Shown here in pieces: positions 19,490 to 27,190 of a stretch of DNA of 64,000 nt. Positions within the stretch are counted from its first letter, which is position 1; each line of letters starts with the position of its first letter. Under the pieces are notes generated by a model. That model saw only the letters and a list, made by a program, of their open reading frames with translations. It ran no database searches and had not been told where the DNA came from. This DNA comes from CAVTAV01 sp963732795 (GTDB lineage: Bacteria > Pseudomonadota > Alphaproteobacteria > CAVTAV01): assembly GCA_963732795.1 (NCBI GenBank), contig CAVTAV010000004.1, positions 1 to 64,000 on the forward strand, in the 5' to 3' direction. A program made the position numbers and the translations under genes.

Positions 19490-19783
19490 TCAGCAACATA
19501 AGTGGCCCGCAGTGTTGAACCGCTTCGAAATGTAATCCTTCAGCACCTCGTCCTCGTAGGTCACGAACGACTTCGCAAGGAAGAGGAACCTCAGCTCTCG
19601 CACGCCTTCCGAGATGTGCCAGAACGAGGCCCAAGTCCGATCCTTGCCCTTTATCTGCTCTGCATATTTCAGGATCGCAATCTCTACCACGCGCGTAAGG
19701 CTGTGGCCGGTTACCCTTGTAGAGTGGATCCCGAGTGACCGAAGAGTGCTCCCCTTAGTGCCTACATTGGCGAGAAAGCGCAC
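19490..19783 (-). pseudogene. Unidentified ORF truncated by the IS3 element
   Basis: A 97-residue minus-strand frame starting at GTG 19783. I do not recognise it; the sequence is mixed alpha in character (TRVVEIAILKYAEQIKG, FLFLAKSFVTYEDEVLKDY), without membrane segments. Its stop codon is the TGA at the right end of the IS3 element, so the natural C-terminus has probably been lost. The phased TCTAC array (19812-19887) lies directly upstream of its start, which makes that array a candidate control region for this gene. Confidence 0.4.
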
Positions 19784-19811
19784 AAAGACTCTCGTATCTT
19801 GTAGTGGAAAT

Positions 19812-19887
19812 CTACCCTCGATCTACTCAGAATCTAGTGTCGATTCTACTGGTCTTCTACACCCTTCTCCTACCCAATTGGCCTACT
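19812..19887. repeat. Array of TCTAC-type motifs spaced 11-13 bases
   Basis: TCTAC or a one-base variant starts at 19812, 19823, 19834 (TCTAG), 19846, 19857, 19870 (CCTAC) and 19883 (CCTAC). The spacing of 11-13 bases places each on roughly the same face of the helix. The array abuts the start of the truncated minus-strand frame 19490-19783. A related array lies at 30053-30115. It could be a multi-site operator or an iteron-like structure; the identity of any binding protein is unknown. Confidence 0.55.
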
Positions 19888-20039
19888 CGAAACGCCGTAA
19901 ACAGCCAATTTTCGGTACCGTCCTTGTTGGTTTCGCAGTCTCCTAATTCGGATAAATAGTCTGAACGTGCTTGATCGCGTCTATGTCGCAGGAACCAGAC
20001 GTCAAGCGACCGACGAAGCCGCCGAAACTGCAGATAACT

Positions 20040-20699
20040 TTACGATTGGTGTTCATGCGACGCGAACTTTTCGCGGAGCTCGTCAATCTGATCCGCGCTG
20101 ATGATCACCAGGACCTCGTCACCTGTCTGCAACTTCGCGCCGTCCTGCGCGATGTTGGACTTCCCGTCGCGTGTCAGGGCGACCACTCTCGTGCCTTTGG
20201 GGAGGTCGAGCTCAGACAGATTCTTTGCATGGTCCTCGGCTATCCTGAACGCGAAGAACCGCAGGCCGCCTTTCAGTGCCGCGGAAAGGCTGGCCCTCTC
20301 GATCCCCTGCACCTTGTCTGACAAATCGCGGGCGATGGTCCGGTCGAGGAAAATAGTATTCTCCAGTCCCAGCTCAGAGCAGATCGGCTCGTAATCTGTG
20401 TCCTTGATGCTCGTGACCACAGACCCGAAGCCGAGGCTCCGCCCGACCAGGGAGGCGATGATGTTGTCCTGGTCATTCTCAGTGAGGCAAAACAGGAAGT
20501 CCGTATTTTTGGGGCCAACGTCTTTGAGAACGGCCGGACGGCTGCCGTCTCCGACAACAACGCTGCAATCGAGCTGTTCGCCCAACTGTTCGACTTTCTC
20601 GTCGTCCTTCTCGATGATGACGACCTCATGACCGTGTTCGATCAAGAGCCGTGCCGTCGCGATGGTTAGGGAGCCTGCTCCGATCAGGACGATTCTCAT
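20040..20699 (-). CDS. trkA: TrkA/KtrA-type RCK regulator of potassium uptake
   Basis: A peripheral NAD(H)/nucleotide-binding subunit that gates the TrkH channel. The 219-residue protein has one RCK module: an N-terminal Rossmann fold (MRIVLIGAGSLTIATARLL), an acidic end of the second strand (VVIIEKDDEKVE) and a C-terminal TrkA_C domain from about residue 135 (LPKGTRVVALTRDG). It is half the length of classical TrkA, like KtrA/single-RCK proteins. The start at 20699 overlaps the stop of trkH by 4 bases (ATGA), which implies coupled translation. It is the second gene of the trkH-trkA operon. Confidence 0.88.
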   Translation of the reverse strand: MRIVLIGAGSLTIATARLLIEHGHEVVIIEKDDEKVEQLGEQLDCSVVVGDGSRPAVLKDVGPKNTDFLFCLTENDQDNIIASLVGRSLGFGSVVTSIKDTDYEPICSELGLENTIFLDRTIARDLSDKVQGIERASLSAALKGGLRFFAFRIAEDHAKNLSELDLPKGTRVVALTRDGKSNIAQDGAKLQTGDEVLVIISADQIDELREKFASHEHQS

Positions 20700-22165
20700 G
20701 ACTTGCGCCTCCTTCCAATCCATGTGCCCGGAAACAGCAGGACAATGAACGCGATCATTTCGACGCGGCCCATCAGCATGTCTATGCACAAAACGACCTT
20801 TAGCGGGCCCGCCAAATGGGGGCCGGAAAGTCCACTGCTCAGGCCGACAGTGCCAACCGCGGAGACGACCTCGAACAGTGAAGCCATCGGCGGCTGACCG
20901 TAAGCAAGGAATACGACGAAGGAAAGGAAGACGACACCGACGTAGCCGAAGATGACGGCCATGGCCGCTTCAACCTCAAGCTGATTCAGTGCCTTTCCGC
21001 CGAGGGACCTCGAGATGTGGGCCGCTTTGGAGATCGAGCTGCGAAGCACGAGGAGCTGAAGAAGCCGCATCAGGATGATTAGGCGCAGCACCTTGATGCC
21101 GCCTGCGGTGGATCCAAAACCGCCGCCGACGATCATGGCGGCAATGAGTACGGCGACGACAGCGTCGTTCAGCGAGTGGAACGGCACCACAGAGAACCCA
21201 GCCGTGGTCTGGGCGGAGATTGCTGTGAGTGCCGCGGCTTTTAGACTTACGATCGGGCTTCCCGGATTCGAAGCCCACATCAACCCGAATACCAAAAGCG
21301 TGATCGTGGTCGCAATGATCACTAGGCCCCTCAGCTGTATGTCGGCGAACAGCCGGCGCCAGCGGCGCGGACCACCGCTGTAGTAAAGGTAGAACGGCAC
21401 CGCCCCGGCGAAGCACAGGGCGATGACCGTTGCGCGCGAAGCAAAGAAGGGCAACGCAGCGAGGCTGTCGTCATGGTTAGAAAAGCCGCCGGTGGACACA
21501 GCGGCCAACGCGTGCAGCACCGCGTCTTCGGCGCTCATTCCCGACACCAGAAGCAGGGCGACGCCCCCCGCCGTAACGGCGCTGTAGGTCACTAGCACTT
21601 TGCGTGCGTGCGTGCGCATTCCACCGACGAGATCATCGACCTCCCTACGGTCGAACCCAAGATGCTTGGTTGCGGTCCCGGCCTCAAGCAGGAAAGCCAC
21701 GCTCAGGATCACGACTCCAAGCCCTCCAACCCACTGCATCCATGCCCGGGCGAAGTGGAACGGAAAAGGCATGTTTTCCACCGAAGCGACCGCGCTCAAG
21801 CCGGTTGTCGTGATTCCCGAGACTGCCTCGAAGACAGCATCTCCATAGTCGAGGCCATAGCCCATGAGAGGAAGAGCGAGCAGGAATGGCGGTAGGAAGA
21901 AAGCGAGCCCCGAGATCGCGAGTGCCTCATTCCTTTGAAGGTCGCCACCCGCCCGCATCCGGGCAAAAGGCACGCCCACCAGTAATAAGATCAGAATGAT
22001 GATCCCATAACGCAGCGATACGTCATAACGACCCCAAGCGAGAGAAACCAGCAAAGGAACGCCGTTAAGCGCAGCAAACGCCGTCATGACTTGCCCGAGA
22101 TACTTGGCAATCACGTTTATCCGCACCGCGAAATGAACAGCCTTGTATTTCTTGGGAATGAACAT
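20696..22165 (-). CDS. trkH: TrkH-family potassium uptake channel subunit
   Basis: A 489-residue inner-membrane protein with the four pseudo-repeat pore loops of the Trk/Ktr/HKT superfamily: SGITTTGLSAV near residue 117, VSTGGFSNHD near 222, SAQTTAGFSVV near 318 and VSAVGTVGLSSG near 437. These glycines form the K+ selectivity filter. About ten hydrophobic segments surround them. It is co-transcribed with the single-RCK regulator downstream. In this island K+ uptake sits next to glucan synthesis, another osmotic function. The 133-base gap up to ppk2 on the same strand shows no terminator. Confidence 0.9.
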   Translation of the reverse strand: MFIPKKYKAVHFAVRINVIAKYLGQVMTAFAALNGVPLLVSLAWGRYDVSLRYGIIILILLLVGVPFARMRAGGDLQRNEALAISGLAFFLPPFLLALPLMGYGLDYGDAVFEAVSGITTTGLSAVASVENMPFPFHFARAWMQWVGGLGVVILSVAFLLEAGTATKHLGFDRREVDDLVGGMRTHARKVLVTYSAVTAGGVALLLVSGMSAEDAVLHALAAVSTGGFSNHDDSLAALPFFASRATVIALCFAGAVPFYLYYSGGPRRWRRLFADIQLRGLVIIATTITLLVFGLMWASNPGSPIVSLKAAALTAISAQTTAGFSVVPFHSLNDAVVAVLIAAMIVGGGFGSTAGGIKVLRLIILMRLLQLLVLRSSISKAAHISRSLGGKALNQLEVEAAMAVIFGYVGVVFLSFVVFLAYGQPPMASLFEVVSAVGTVGLSSGLSGPHLAGPLKVVLCIDMLMGRVEMIAFIVLLFPGTWIGRRRKS

Positions 22166-22298
22166 TGAATCCCCTACACAGACGTCAGTTCATCGATTGA
22201 CCGGCAGAGATAGCGGCGCATCCCATGACTTAGACCGCCCGCGCTCTTTGCTGTGCCTGCCGCGTTATTGGCGTTCTTGCGCCGACCTAGTCAAGATC

Positions 22299-23168
22299 TC
22301 ACTTCGCAAGCTGCTTGCGGATCGACTGCAGTTCCTGCCTGCGCTTCGCACTCGTCTTGGGGTAACTCATTTTGAGTCCTTCGAACGTATCGAGGACAAT
22401 TTGTGAAACAATGAGCCGGGCGTTCTCCTTGTCATCGGCCGGGACGACATACCAGGGCGAGTCGCCGGTGCTGGTCGCACCAAGGCATTCCTCATACGCC
22501 TTCATGTACTGCTTCCAATACTTTCTTTCCTCAATGTCGGCCGTGCTGAATTTCCAGTTCTTCTCCGGATCATCGATACGTTCGAGGAAACGCTTTCGTT
22601 GCTCCTCCTTCGAGAGATGGAGGTAAAACTTCACGATGCGTGTTCCGTTTTTGTGAAGATGCCTCTCCAGATTCGTGATTGATCGATACCTATCATGCCA
22701 AATCTTCTTTTCGTCGTGTGGCGTGTCCGGAATTCCTTCGTTCAGAAGAATCTCGGGATGCACTCGAACGATCAGGACTTCCTCGTAATAGGATCGATTG
22801 AAGATGCCGATCCGCCCTCGCTCGGGGAGATCACGCGTGGTGCGCCAGAGAAAATCATGTTCCAATTCGGCGGCACTTGGATGCTTGAAGCTGAACACCT
22901 GACAGCCCTGCGGGTTGACCCCGGACATCACATGCCTGATGGCGCCGTCTTTTCCAGCTGCATCCATCGCCTGGAAGATCAGCAGGACAGCATAGCGGTT
23001 GGATGCATAGTGAAGATGCTGTAGCGAACTCAGTTTCGCGACGTGCTCTTCTAGGAGCTTTTGGTATTGCTCCTTCGACTTGTACACGGGCTTCACGGTC
23101 GTCGGCCATTTTCTTAAATTGACCTCATCTCCCTCCCGCACGCGAAAGTCCGCTGAATCTACTTTCAT
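22299..23168 (-). CDS. ppk2: PPK2-family polyphosphate kinase
   Basis: Transfers phosphate between polyphosphate and nucleoside mono- or diphosphates, allowing ATP or GTP to be regenerated from polyphosphate. The 289-residue protein has the Walker A-like loop AMDAAGKDG at about residue 63, HVMSGVNPQGCQV, FLWRTTRDLPERG, the NRSYYEEVLIVRVHPE block near 122 and a lid segment WKQYMKAYEECLG. The start at 23168 (MKVDSADF) is preferred because AAAGG lies seven bases upstream; ATG 23174 and a longer GTG frame have poorer sites. Whether it prefers AMP or ADP cannot be told by eye. It follows the H+-ATPase remnant on the same strand. Confidence 0.9.
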   Translation of the reverse strand: MKVDSADFRVREGDEVNLRKWPTTVKPVYKSKEQYQKLLEEHVAKLSSLQHLHYASNRYAVLLIFQAMDAAGKDGAIRHVMSGVNPQGCQVFSFKHPSAAELEHDFLWRTTRDLPERGRIGIFNRSYYEEVLIVRVHPEILLNEGIPDTPHDEKKIWHDRYRSITNLERHLHKNGTRIVKFYLHLSKEEQRKRFLERIDDPEKNWKFSTADIEERKYWKQYMKAYEECLGATSTGDSPWYVVPADDKENARLIVSQIVLDTFEGLKMSYPKTSAKRRQELQSIRKQLAK

Positions 23169-23209
23169 CTTCATCCTTTCGGCGTTTCGCACTATGGGTT
23201 CGAGCCGGT

Positions 23210-23545
23210 TTACCTGAGGGTCTCTTCGTTCCGAATCTCCCGCTCCGCCTGCAGCCAATCCTGAACCGAGTGACCTTCGCGACGGCCACGGTTCTCATAG
23301 AGCTCATAGGCCCGCTTCGCGATCTCCGGTGTCACATCCGTGGGATCCTTGGCCAATAGGGGCACAGTAATTGGGTCGAGCACCCGATACATTAGCAGCT
23401 TCACACGGTCATTCACGAGGAACCAGACCAGAGCATAGCCCCAAACGAATAGAGCCCAACCCCAGCCAAGCGGTGTCATAAACAGTCCATAAACCGCAAT
23501 CAGAGTCGCCACCAGTTGCGTGCCGAATACCGCCAGCAGCAGAAT
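23210..23545 (-). pseudogene. C-terminal remnant of a plasma-membrane P-type H+-ATPase
   Basis: The frame keeps the last two transmembrane helices of the fungal/plant-like H+-ATPase family: LLLAVFGTQL, then ATLIAVYGLFMTPLGWGWAL and VWGYALVWFLVNDRVKL. A cytosolic tail follows that resembles the DUF2934 motif (IAKRAYELYENRGRREGHS...WLQAEREI). Similarity ends near 23545 and a stop codon lies a few codons further upstream, so the pump body (about 800 residues) is gone. A GTG at 23512 could start a 100-residue two-helix protein, so expression is not excluded. It is followed by ppk2 after 41 bases. Confidence 0.75.
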
Positions 23546-24101
23546 TCGACTATGGCAAAGGACAGCGACTTATCGAATCGTGACGCGCGCTTTCTTTGCC
23601 GCAGCGACGACTGCTTTCACGATGATCCCGAGATTCGGCTCGCACTACGCCGTTATTCGTGCGCCAACGTCATGGTCTGATTGGGGCATATGTCTCAGAG
23701 GATGGTGAGAAAAAAGCTAGTTCGGCCGTTTCGTGGCCGATTCCCGCATTTTTCGAGACCGTGAGCGCCGCTGCGGGCGGATGAGCGCAGAGAAGCTGCC
23801 GCCGTCCCAACCTGTTCGCATGCACTTTCCCCTCAGCTCCCCGCGCCCGTCTTCGGTTTCTCCTGAATCACCGTCAAGAAATTGTTCCCCAGGCGACTAC
23901 ACCATGAACACTTCGGCTTACTGGCCACCGTCGACGTCCGTCATCTACTAGCGGCGCATCACCAAATCCCTCACCGTCGATCAGCGACTGAGTACTTTCC
24001 GAATGTGGACCAAATACCACATGACGATATCATGCTGACCATTGCTGGATTTTATTTGCGTCGCCAGCTCGCACTTACCACGATCTCAGAAAGCCACGGA
24101 C
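23546..24101. other. Intergenic region without a recognisable gene
   Basis: About 550 bases between the H+-ATPase remnant and the RcnB-like gene. The break that removed the body of the pump must lie at its left edge. I see no convincing coding frame, tRNA or terminator; frames present are short and unlike any family. It is probably the scar of a deletion plus the promoter region of the rightward gene. Confidence 0.4.
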
Positions 24102-24992
24102 ATGAGTTCCAAACGCGCGCGGCTTGCGGCCACGGCGGTCTTTTTTCTCGCCCTTCCGGCCATCAGTCTTGCCCAGGAAAACCAGAACAATTCTGCTGAG
24201 TCCGAACAAAAGAGTGGGCGGCAACAGGATCAAGGCAGAGATACCCAAGGCACGCAACAAGACCGAGCCAGACCGCAGGGCCAAGCCCGATCGCAAGAGC
24301 AAGGCACGCAGCATAACCAGCCCAGATCTCAAGACCAACGCAGATCACCAGAGCAAGCCGTGCAGCCGAGTCAGGCTAGATCTCAAGACCGACTCAGATC
24401 ATCAGGGCAAGGCGTACAGCAGAGCCAGGCCAGATCTCAGGATCAAGGCAAATCACCAGGGCAAGGCACGCAGCAAGACCGAGCCAGACCGCCGGGCCAA
24501 GCCAGATCTCAAGACCAACGCAGATCACCAGGGCAAGGCACACAGCAGAGCCAGGCCAGATCTCAGGATCAAGGCAAATCACGAAGCGGCCAAACCTCCC
24601 AAAATAGATCAGCCAATGCAACTCGGCACGTCGAGCAGAGAAATCAATGGCATTCCGGCCATGCGGACTGGAACCGAAACACGGTTTGGCAGCGTGACCG
24701 GAACTGGTGGCGCGCGCGCCCGGTCTTTAGGGGTTACACTGGTCCGCGACCTTACTTTTTCTTTGCGCCTGGCTATGGCTACTACCGCGTGCCGCAGGCG
24801 TATTGGGGCCAGCGCTGGGCCACTGGGGCATTCCTGCCAAGCTATTTCCTGAGATACGAGGTAAACGATTATCGGGACTACGGTCTACCGCCGCCGCCCT
24901 ATGGCTGTGCTTGGGTTTGGGTAAGCAACGACGTGTTGCTGGTCGATCTTTCTGATGGTTACATCCTCGACGAGATCGATAACGTCTGGTGA
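24102..24992 (+). CDS. Secreted Gln/Ser/Arg-rich repeat protein with RcnB-like C-terminal domain
   Basis: A 296-residue periplasmic protein. Start ATG 24102 gives a clean Sec signal peptide (LAATAVFFLALPAISLAQ). Residues about 50-165 are six copies of an 18-residue unit of the type GTQQSQARSQDQGKSPGQ. A Trp/Arg-rich linker (HADWNRNTVWQRDRNWW) follows, then a domain resembling RcnB (PF11776): GYTGPRPYFFFAPGYGYY and YGLPPPPYGCAWVW, ending in DGYILDEIDNVW. RcnB proteins tune nickel/cobalt homeostasis, but most alphaproteobacterial relatives have no proven role. It stands alone between an intergenic scar and a HicA-like gene. Confidence 0.75.
   Translation: MSSKRARLAATAVFFLALPAISLAQENQNNSAESEQKSGRQQDQGRDTQGTQQDRARPQGQARSQEQGTQHNQPRSQDQRRSPEQAVQPSQARSQDRLRSSGQGVQQSQARSQDQGKSPGQGTQQDRARPPGQARSQDQRRSPGQGTQQSQARSQDQGKSRSGQTSQNRSANATRHVEQRNQWHSGHADWNRNTVWQRDRNWWRARPVFRGYTGPRPYFFFAPGYGYYRVPQAYWGQRWATGAFLPSYFLRYEVNDYRDYGLPPPPYGCAWVWVSNDVLLVDLSDGYILDEIDNVW
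24249..24590 (+). repeat. In-frame 54-base tandem repeats
   Basis: Six imperfect direct repeats of about 54 bases (18 codons) inside the RcnB-like gene; the fifth copy carries an 18-base extension. AGATCTCA and AGATCACC recur in every unit. Copy number is expected to vary by slippage or recombination between strains without breaking the frame. Confidence 0.75.
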
Positions 24993-25063
24993 CGGTTCTT
25001 TCCGACTTGTAAAGCCAACTCTCTGCTGGGTTCCCTTCTCAGGACAAATGTCGGACTGGTTCG

Positions 25064-25294
25064 ATGGAACACGCAACATTCCGGAAGTGGCTGGCCAAAC
25101 ATGGGTGCCGCTTCGATACGCAAGGTGAAAAGCGCGGAGAAGGTCATGGGTCTGTGACGATCCACCGCGAAGGACAAACTGCGGAACTGCCGCTTGTCGG
25201 GTCAAGTCAAGACCTCGATCTCCGCGATGTGCGCCGCGTTTGCGAGGAACTCGGCCTCAAGTGGTCCGAGTTGCCGGGAGCGATATCGGATTAA
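25064..25294 (+). CDS. hicA: HicA-like mRNA interferase toxin, without a visible antitoxin
   Basis: A 76-residue protein of the HicA double-stranded-RNA-binding fold: FRKWLAKHGCRFD, then HGSVTIHREGQTAELP with the catalytic-type histidine in GHGSV, and LDLRDVRRVCEELGLKW. HicA toxins cut mRNA in the ribosome context and are normally neutralised by HicB encoded just next to them. No HicB-like frame lies within the 275 bases downstream or in the gap upstream, so it is an orphan or has an unlinked partner. The start codon ATG 25064 lacks a strong Shine-Dalgarno sequence. Confidence 0.65.
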   Translation: MEHATFRKWLAKHGCRFDTQGEKRGEGHGSVTIHREGQTAELPLVGSSQDLDLRDVRRVCEELGLKWSELPGAISD

Positions 25295-25569
25295 CCGAAT
25301 TGATCAATTGCTCCCGGTCTCCGTTGTGGGACCGCACACTGCCCGAGAAATACCCTCGATCTCGAAGGTTTTGACCTACATCAACACTATGGAGAGGCGC
25401 GGATCTAGAATTCCCACAAAATCGCTCTGCAGTACGCGAAAGATTTCCGCCGACGTTCATCAGTTCTCGCTGCGTATAAGGTTGAGTTGCGATTTGGACG
25501 GATATCTGTCCCGTCCAGCACGACGGCCTTCCTTAATTCCAGCAGGACGTACCATTGAGGGAGTCCGCT

Positions 25570-26610
25570 ATGGTTAGATGTCCAGCCTTTGCTCTGCTTG
25601 CGTTCAGTTTTGTCATGGCGTCTCCGGCTCTGGCCCAAGATGATCTAATGGCGCGCGCGAAGCAGGAGTTTCAGCCAATTCCAGCGACTCCGACCAATCT
25701 TCCAGGCAACGCGTCGACGCCCGCGAAGGTCGACCTCGGGAAGATGCTATTCTTTGATCGACGTCTCTCCGCTAGTCACGCCATCAGCTGTAACTCCTGT
25801 CACGATCTTGGCCTCGGTGGTGCTGATGCGGAGTCTACGTCCATTGGCCATCGTTGGCAGCATGGCGGGCGAAATTCGCCAACAGTTTTCAATGCCGTAT
25901 TTAATAGTGCCCAATTCTGGGACGGTCGGGCGAAAGACCTCGAGGAGCAGGCTGGCGGGCCAATGGTCAATCCACTTGAGATGGCGTCGCCAGCGGCGCA
26001 TGTGGCCGAGCAGCTGAAAGGTATTCCGGGTTATCGCGATGTATTCGCTAAGGCATTTCCAGGTCAGGCGGATCCCATCACCCTTCCTAACGCGCAAAAG
26101 GCAATTGCGGTATTCGAGGCGACTCTAATCACGCCCAATGCGCCATTCGATCGGTATCTTAAAGGCAACGCGAATGCGCTCTCCAAAAAACAGAAGGAAG
26201 GTTTAGCCCTGTTCATGGACAAAGGGTGCTCTAGTTGTCACAACGGCATCAACATTGGGGGTGGCATGTATGCGCCGTTCGGCGTGGTGGAGAAACCTGG
26301 GGCCGACTTCCTTCCTCCAACCGATAAAGGTCGCTTCATGGTCACCAAGACTCCGAGCGACGAGTACGTGTTCAAGGTTCCAACATTAAGGAACATCGCG
26401 CTCACAGCTCCCTACTTTCATACCGGGAAGGCCTGGGACTTGGGCCAAGCAGTGGCAGTCATGGGAACGAGCCAACTTGGCGCCCAGCTTACTAGTGATG
26501 AAGTCGATAAGATCACCGCTTTCCTTGATAGTCTGACTGGCGTGCAACCGAAGGTGACTTATCCGATTCTGCCGCCAAGTGTCGCGACCACGCCACGGCC
26601 AAATCCCTAA
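25570..26610 (+). CDS. Periplasmic di-haem cytochrome c peroxidase (CcpA/MauG family)
   Basis: Reduces hydrogen peroxide in the periplasm using electrons from cytochrome c. From ATG 25570 there is a Sec signal peptide (ALLAFSFVMASPALAQ) and two c-type haem sites, CNSCH at about residues 74-78 and CSSCH at 220-224, with KVPTLRNIALTAPYFHTG near 275 typical of the peroxidase fold. The length of 346 residues is normal. GAGGGAG lies about ten bases upstream. Such enzymes are often under oxygen control (Fnr/Anr), although no FNR box is evident in the 275 bases upstream here. The preceding gap contains only the end of the HicA region. Confidence 0.9.
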   Translation: MVRCPAFALLAFSFVMASPALAQDDLMARAKQEFQPIPATPTNLPGNASTPAKVDLGKMLFFDRRLSASHAISCNSCHDLGLGGADAESTSIGHRWQHGGRNSPTVFNAVFNSAQFWDGRAKDLEEQAGGPMVNPLEMASPAAHVAEQLKGIPGYRDVFAKAFPGQADPITLPNAQKAIAVFEATLITPNAPFDRYLKGNANALSKKQKEGLALFMDKGCSSCHNGINIGGGMYAPFGVVEKPGADFLPPTDKGRFMVTKTPSDEYVFKVPTLRNIALTAPYFHTGKAWDLGQAVAVMGTSQLGAQLTSDEVDKITAFLDSLTGVQPKVTYPILPPSVATTPRPNP

Positions 26611-26705
26611 TTGACTTCGCCCTAAAGAATGGGCCTTGAACGATCGACTGGTTTCAGGCCGCCAATCAAAGCAAGGCAAGTTAGTCCGATAACAGAGACC
26701 CGGCG

Positions 26706-27143
26706 TCAGGTTTCCGCCTGCCGACGCAGAACAAGAACCGAGCATGTGGCGTGCTGAGCGACGTGGGCGGCGTTCGGGCCGATTAAATAGTCACGCATTG
26801 CCGGACGATGCGAAGCCATGATGATGAGATCGACGTCCAAATCTTTGGCGGCGGCAAGAATTTCGTGTCCGATGCTTCCGAAGCGCGCCTCCACATCAAT
26901 CTCGATCGCTTCCCCTTGAAACTGGTGCACGATAGTTGTCAGTTTGCGGCGAGCGTCGTCGATCATCCGTTTTAACTGATAGGCGAAGTAGACCCCTTCG
27001 AACATCGCCTTTATCTCGCGGACCACGGTGATGACCGTCAGTTTACTCTGACCGACTTGCGCGAGTTCGAGCGCTTGGGGTACGGCAAATTTCCAACTGC
27101 TTTCCTGCGCTAAATCAATCGGTACAAGGATCGATCTGAACAT
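26706..27143 (-). CDS. Single-domain universal stress protein
   Basis: A 145-residue Usp beginning FRSILVPIDLAQESS and ending CSVLVLRRQ. The ATP-binding type loop appears as MASHRPAMRDYLIGPNAAHV near residue 115, with G-x-x-x-H spacing less standard than in UspA. The start at 27143 is chosen by the Usp fold and by AAAGGAAG about 8 bases upstream. It lies 47 bases after the end of the P-type ATPase gene on the same strand and may be the last gene of that operon. Confidence 0.85.
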   Translation of the reverse strand: MFRSILVPIDLAQESSWKFAVPQALELAQVGQSKLTVITVVREIKAMFEGVYFAYQLKRMIDDARRKLTTIVHQFQGEAIEIDVEARFGSIGHEILAAAKDLDVDLIIMASHRPAMRDYLIGPNAAHVAQHATCSVLVLRRQAET

Positions 27144-27190
27144 GGACTTCCTTTCCCCTCTCGGAACCCGACAACGGGACAAACCGCTCG

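Larger units (their letters stand above)
18215..19492 (-). mobile_element. Complete IS3-family insertion sequence
   Basis: A 1278-base element with imperfect terminal inverted repeats: TGACCTGCCCC...TGGTCC at the left end and TGACCTTCCCC...TGGTCC (reverse strand) at the right, followed on both sides by TTAGAGT. It carries orfA (19140-19418) and orfB (18244-19065) on the minus strand. GCAA occurs at 18210-18213 and at 19493-19496, but one extra base separates the left copy from the TG end, so a target duplication is uncertain. The sequence on the right does not continue the atpD frame, so the insertion was accompanied or followed by a deletion or rearrangement. Confidence 0.9.

Noticed and set aside
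24249..24590. Possible CRISPR array
   Set aside because: The repeats are contiguous, in frame with a secreted protein and have no unique spacers; no cas genes are present.
25299..25308. TTGATCAATT upstream of the cytochrome c peroxidase as an FNR box
   Set aside because: The half-sites are directly adjacent without the 4-base spacer required by FNR-family dimers.
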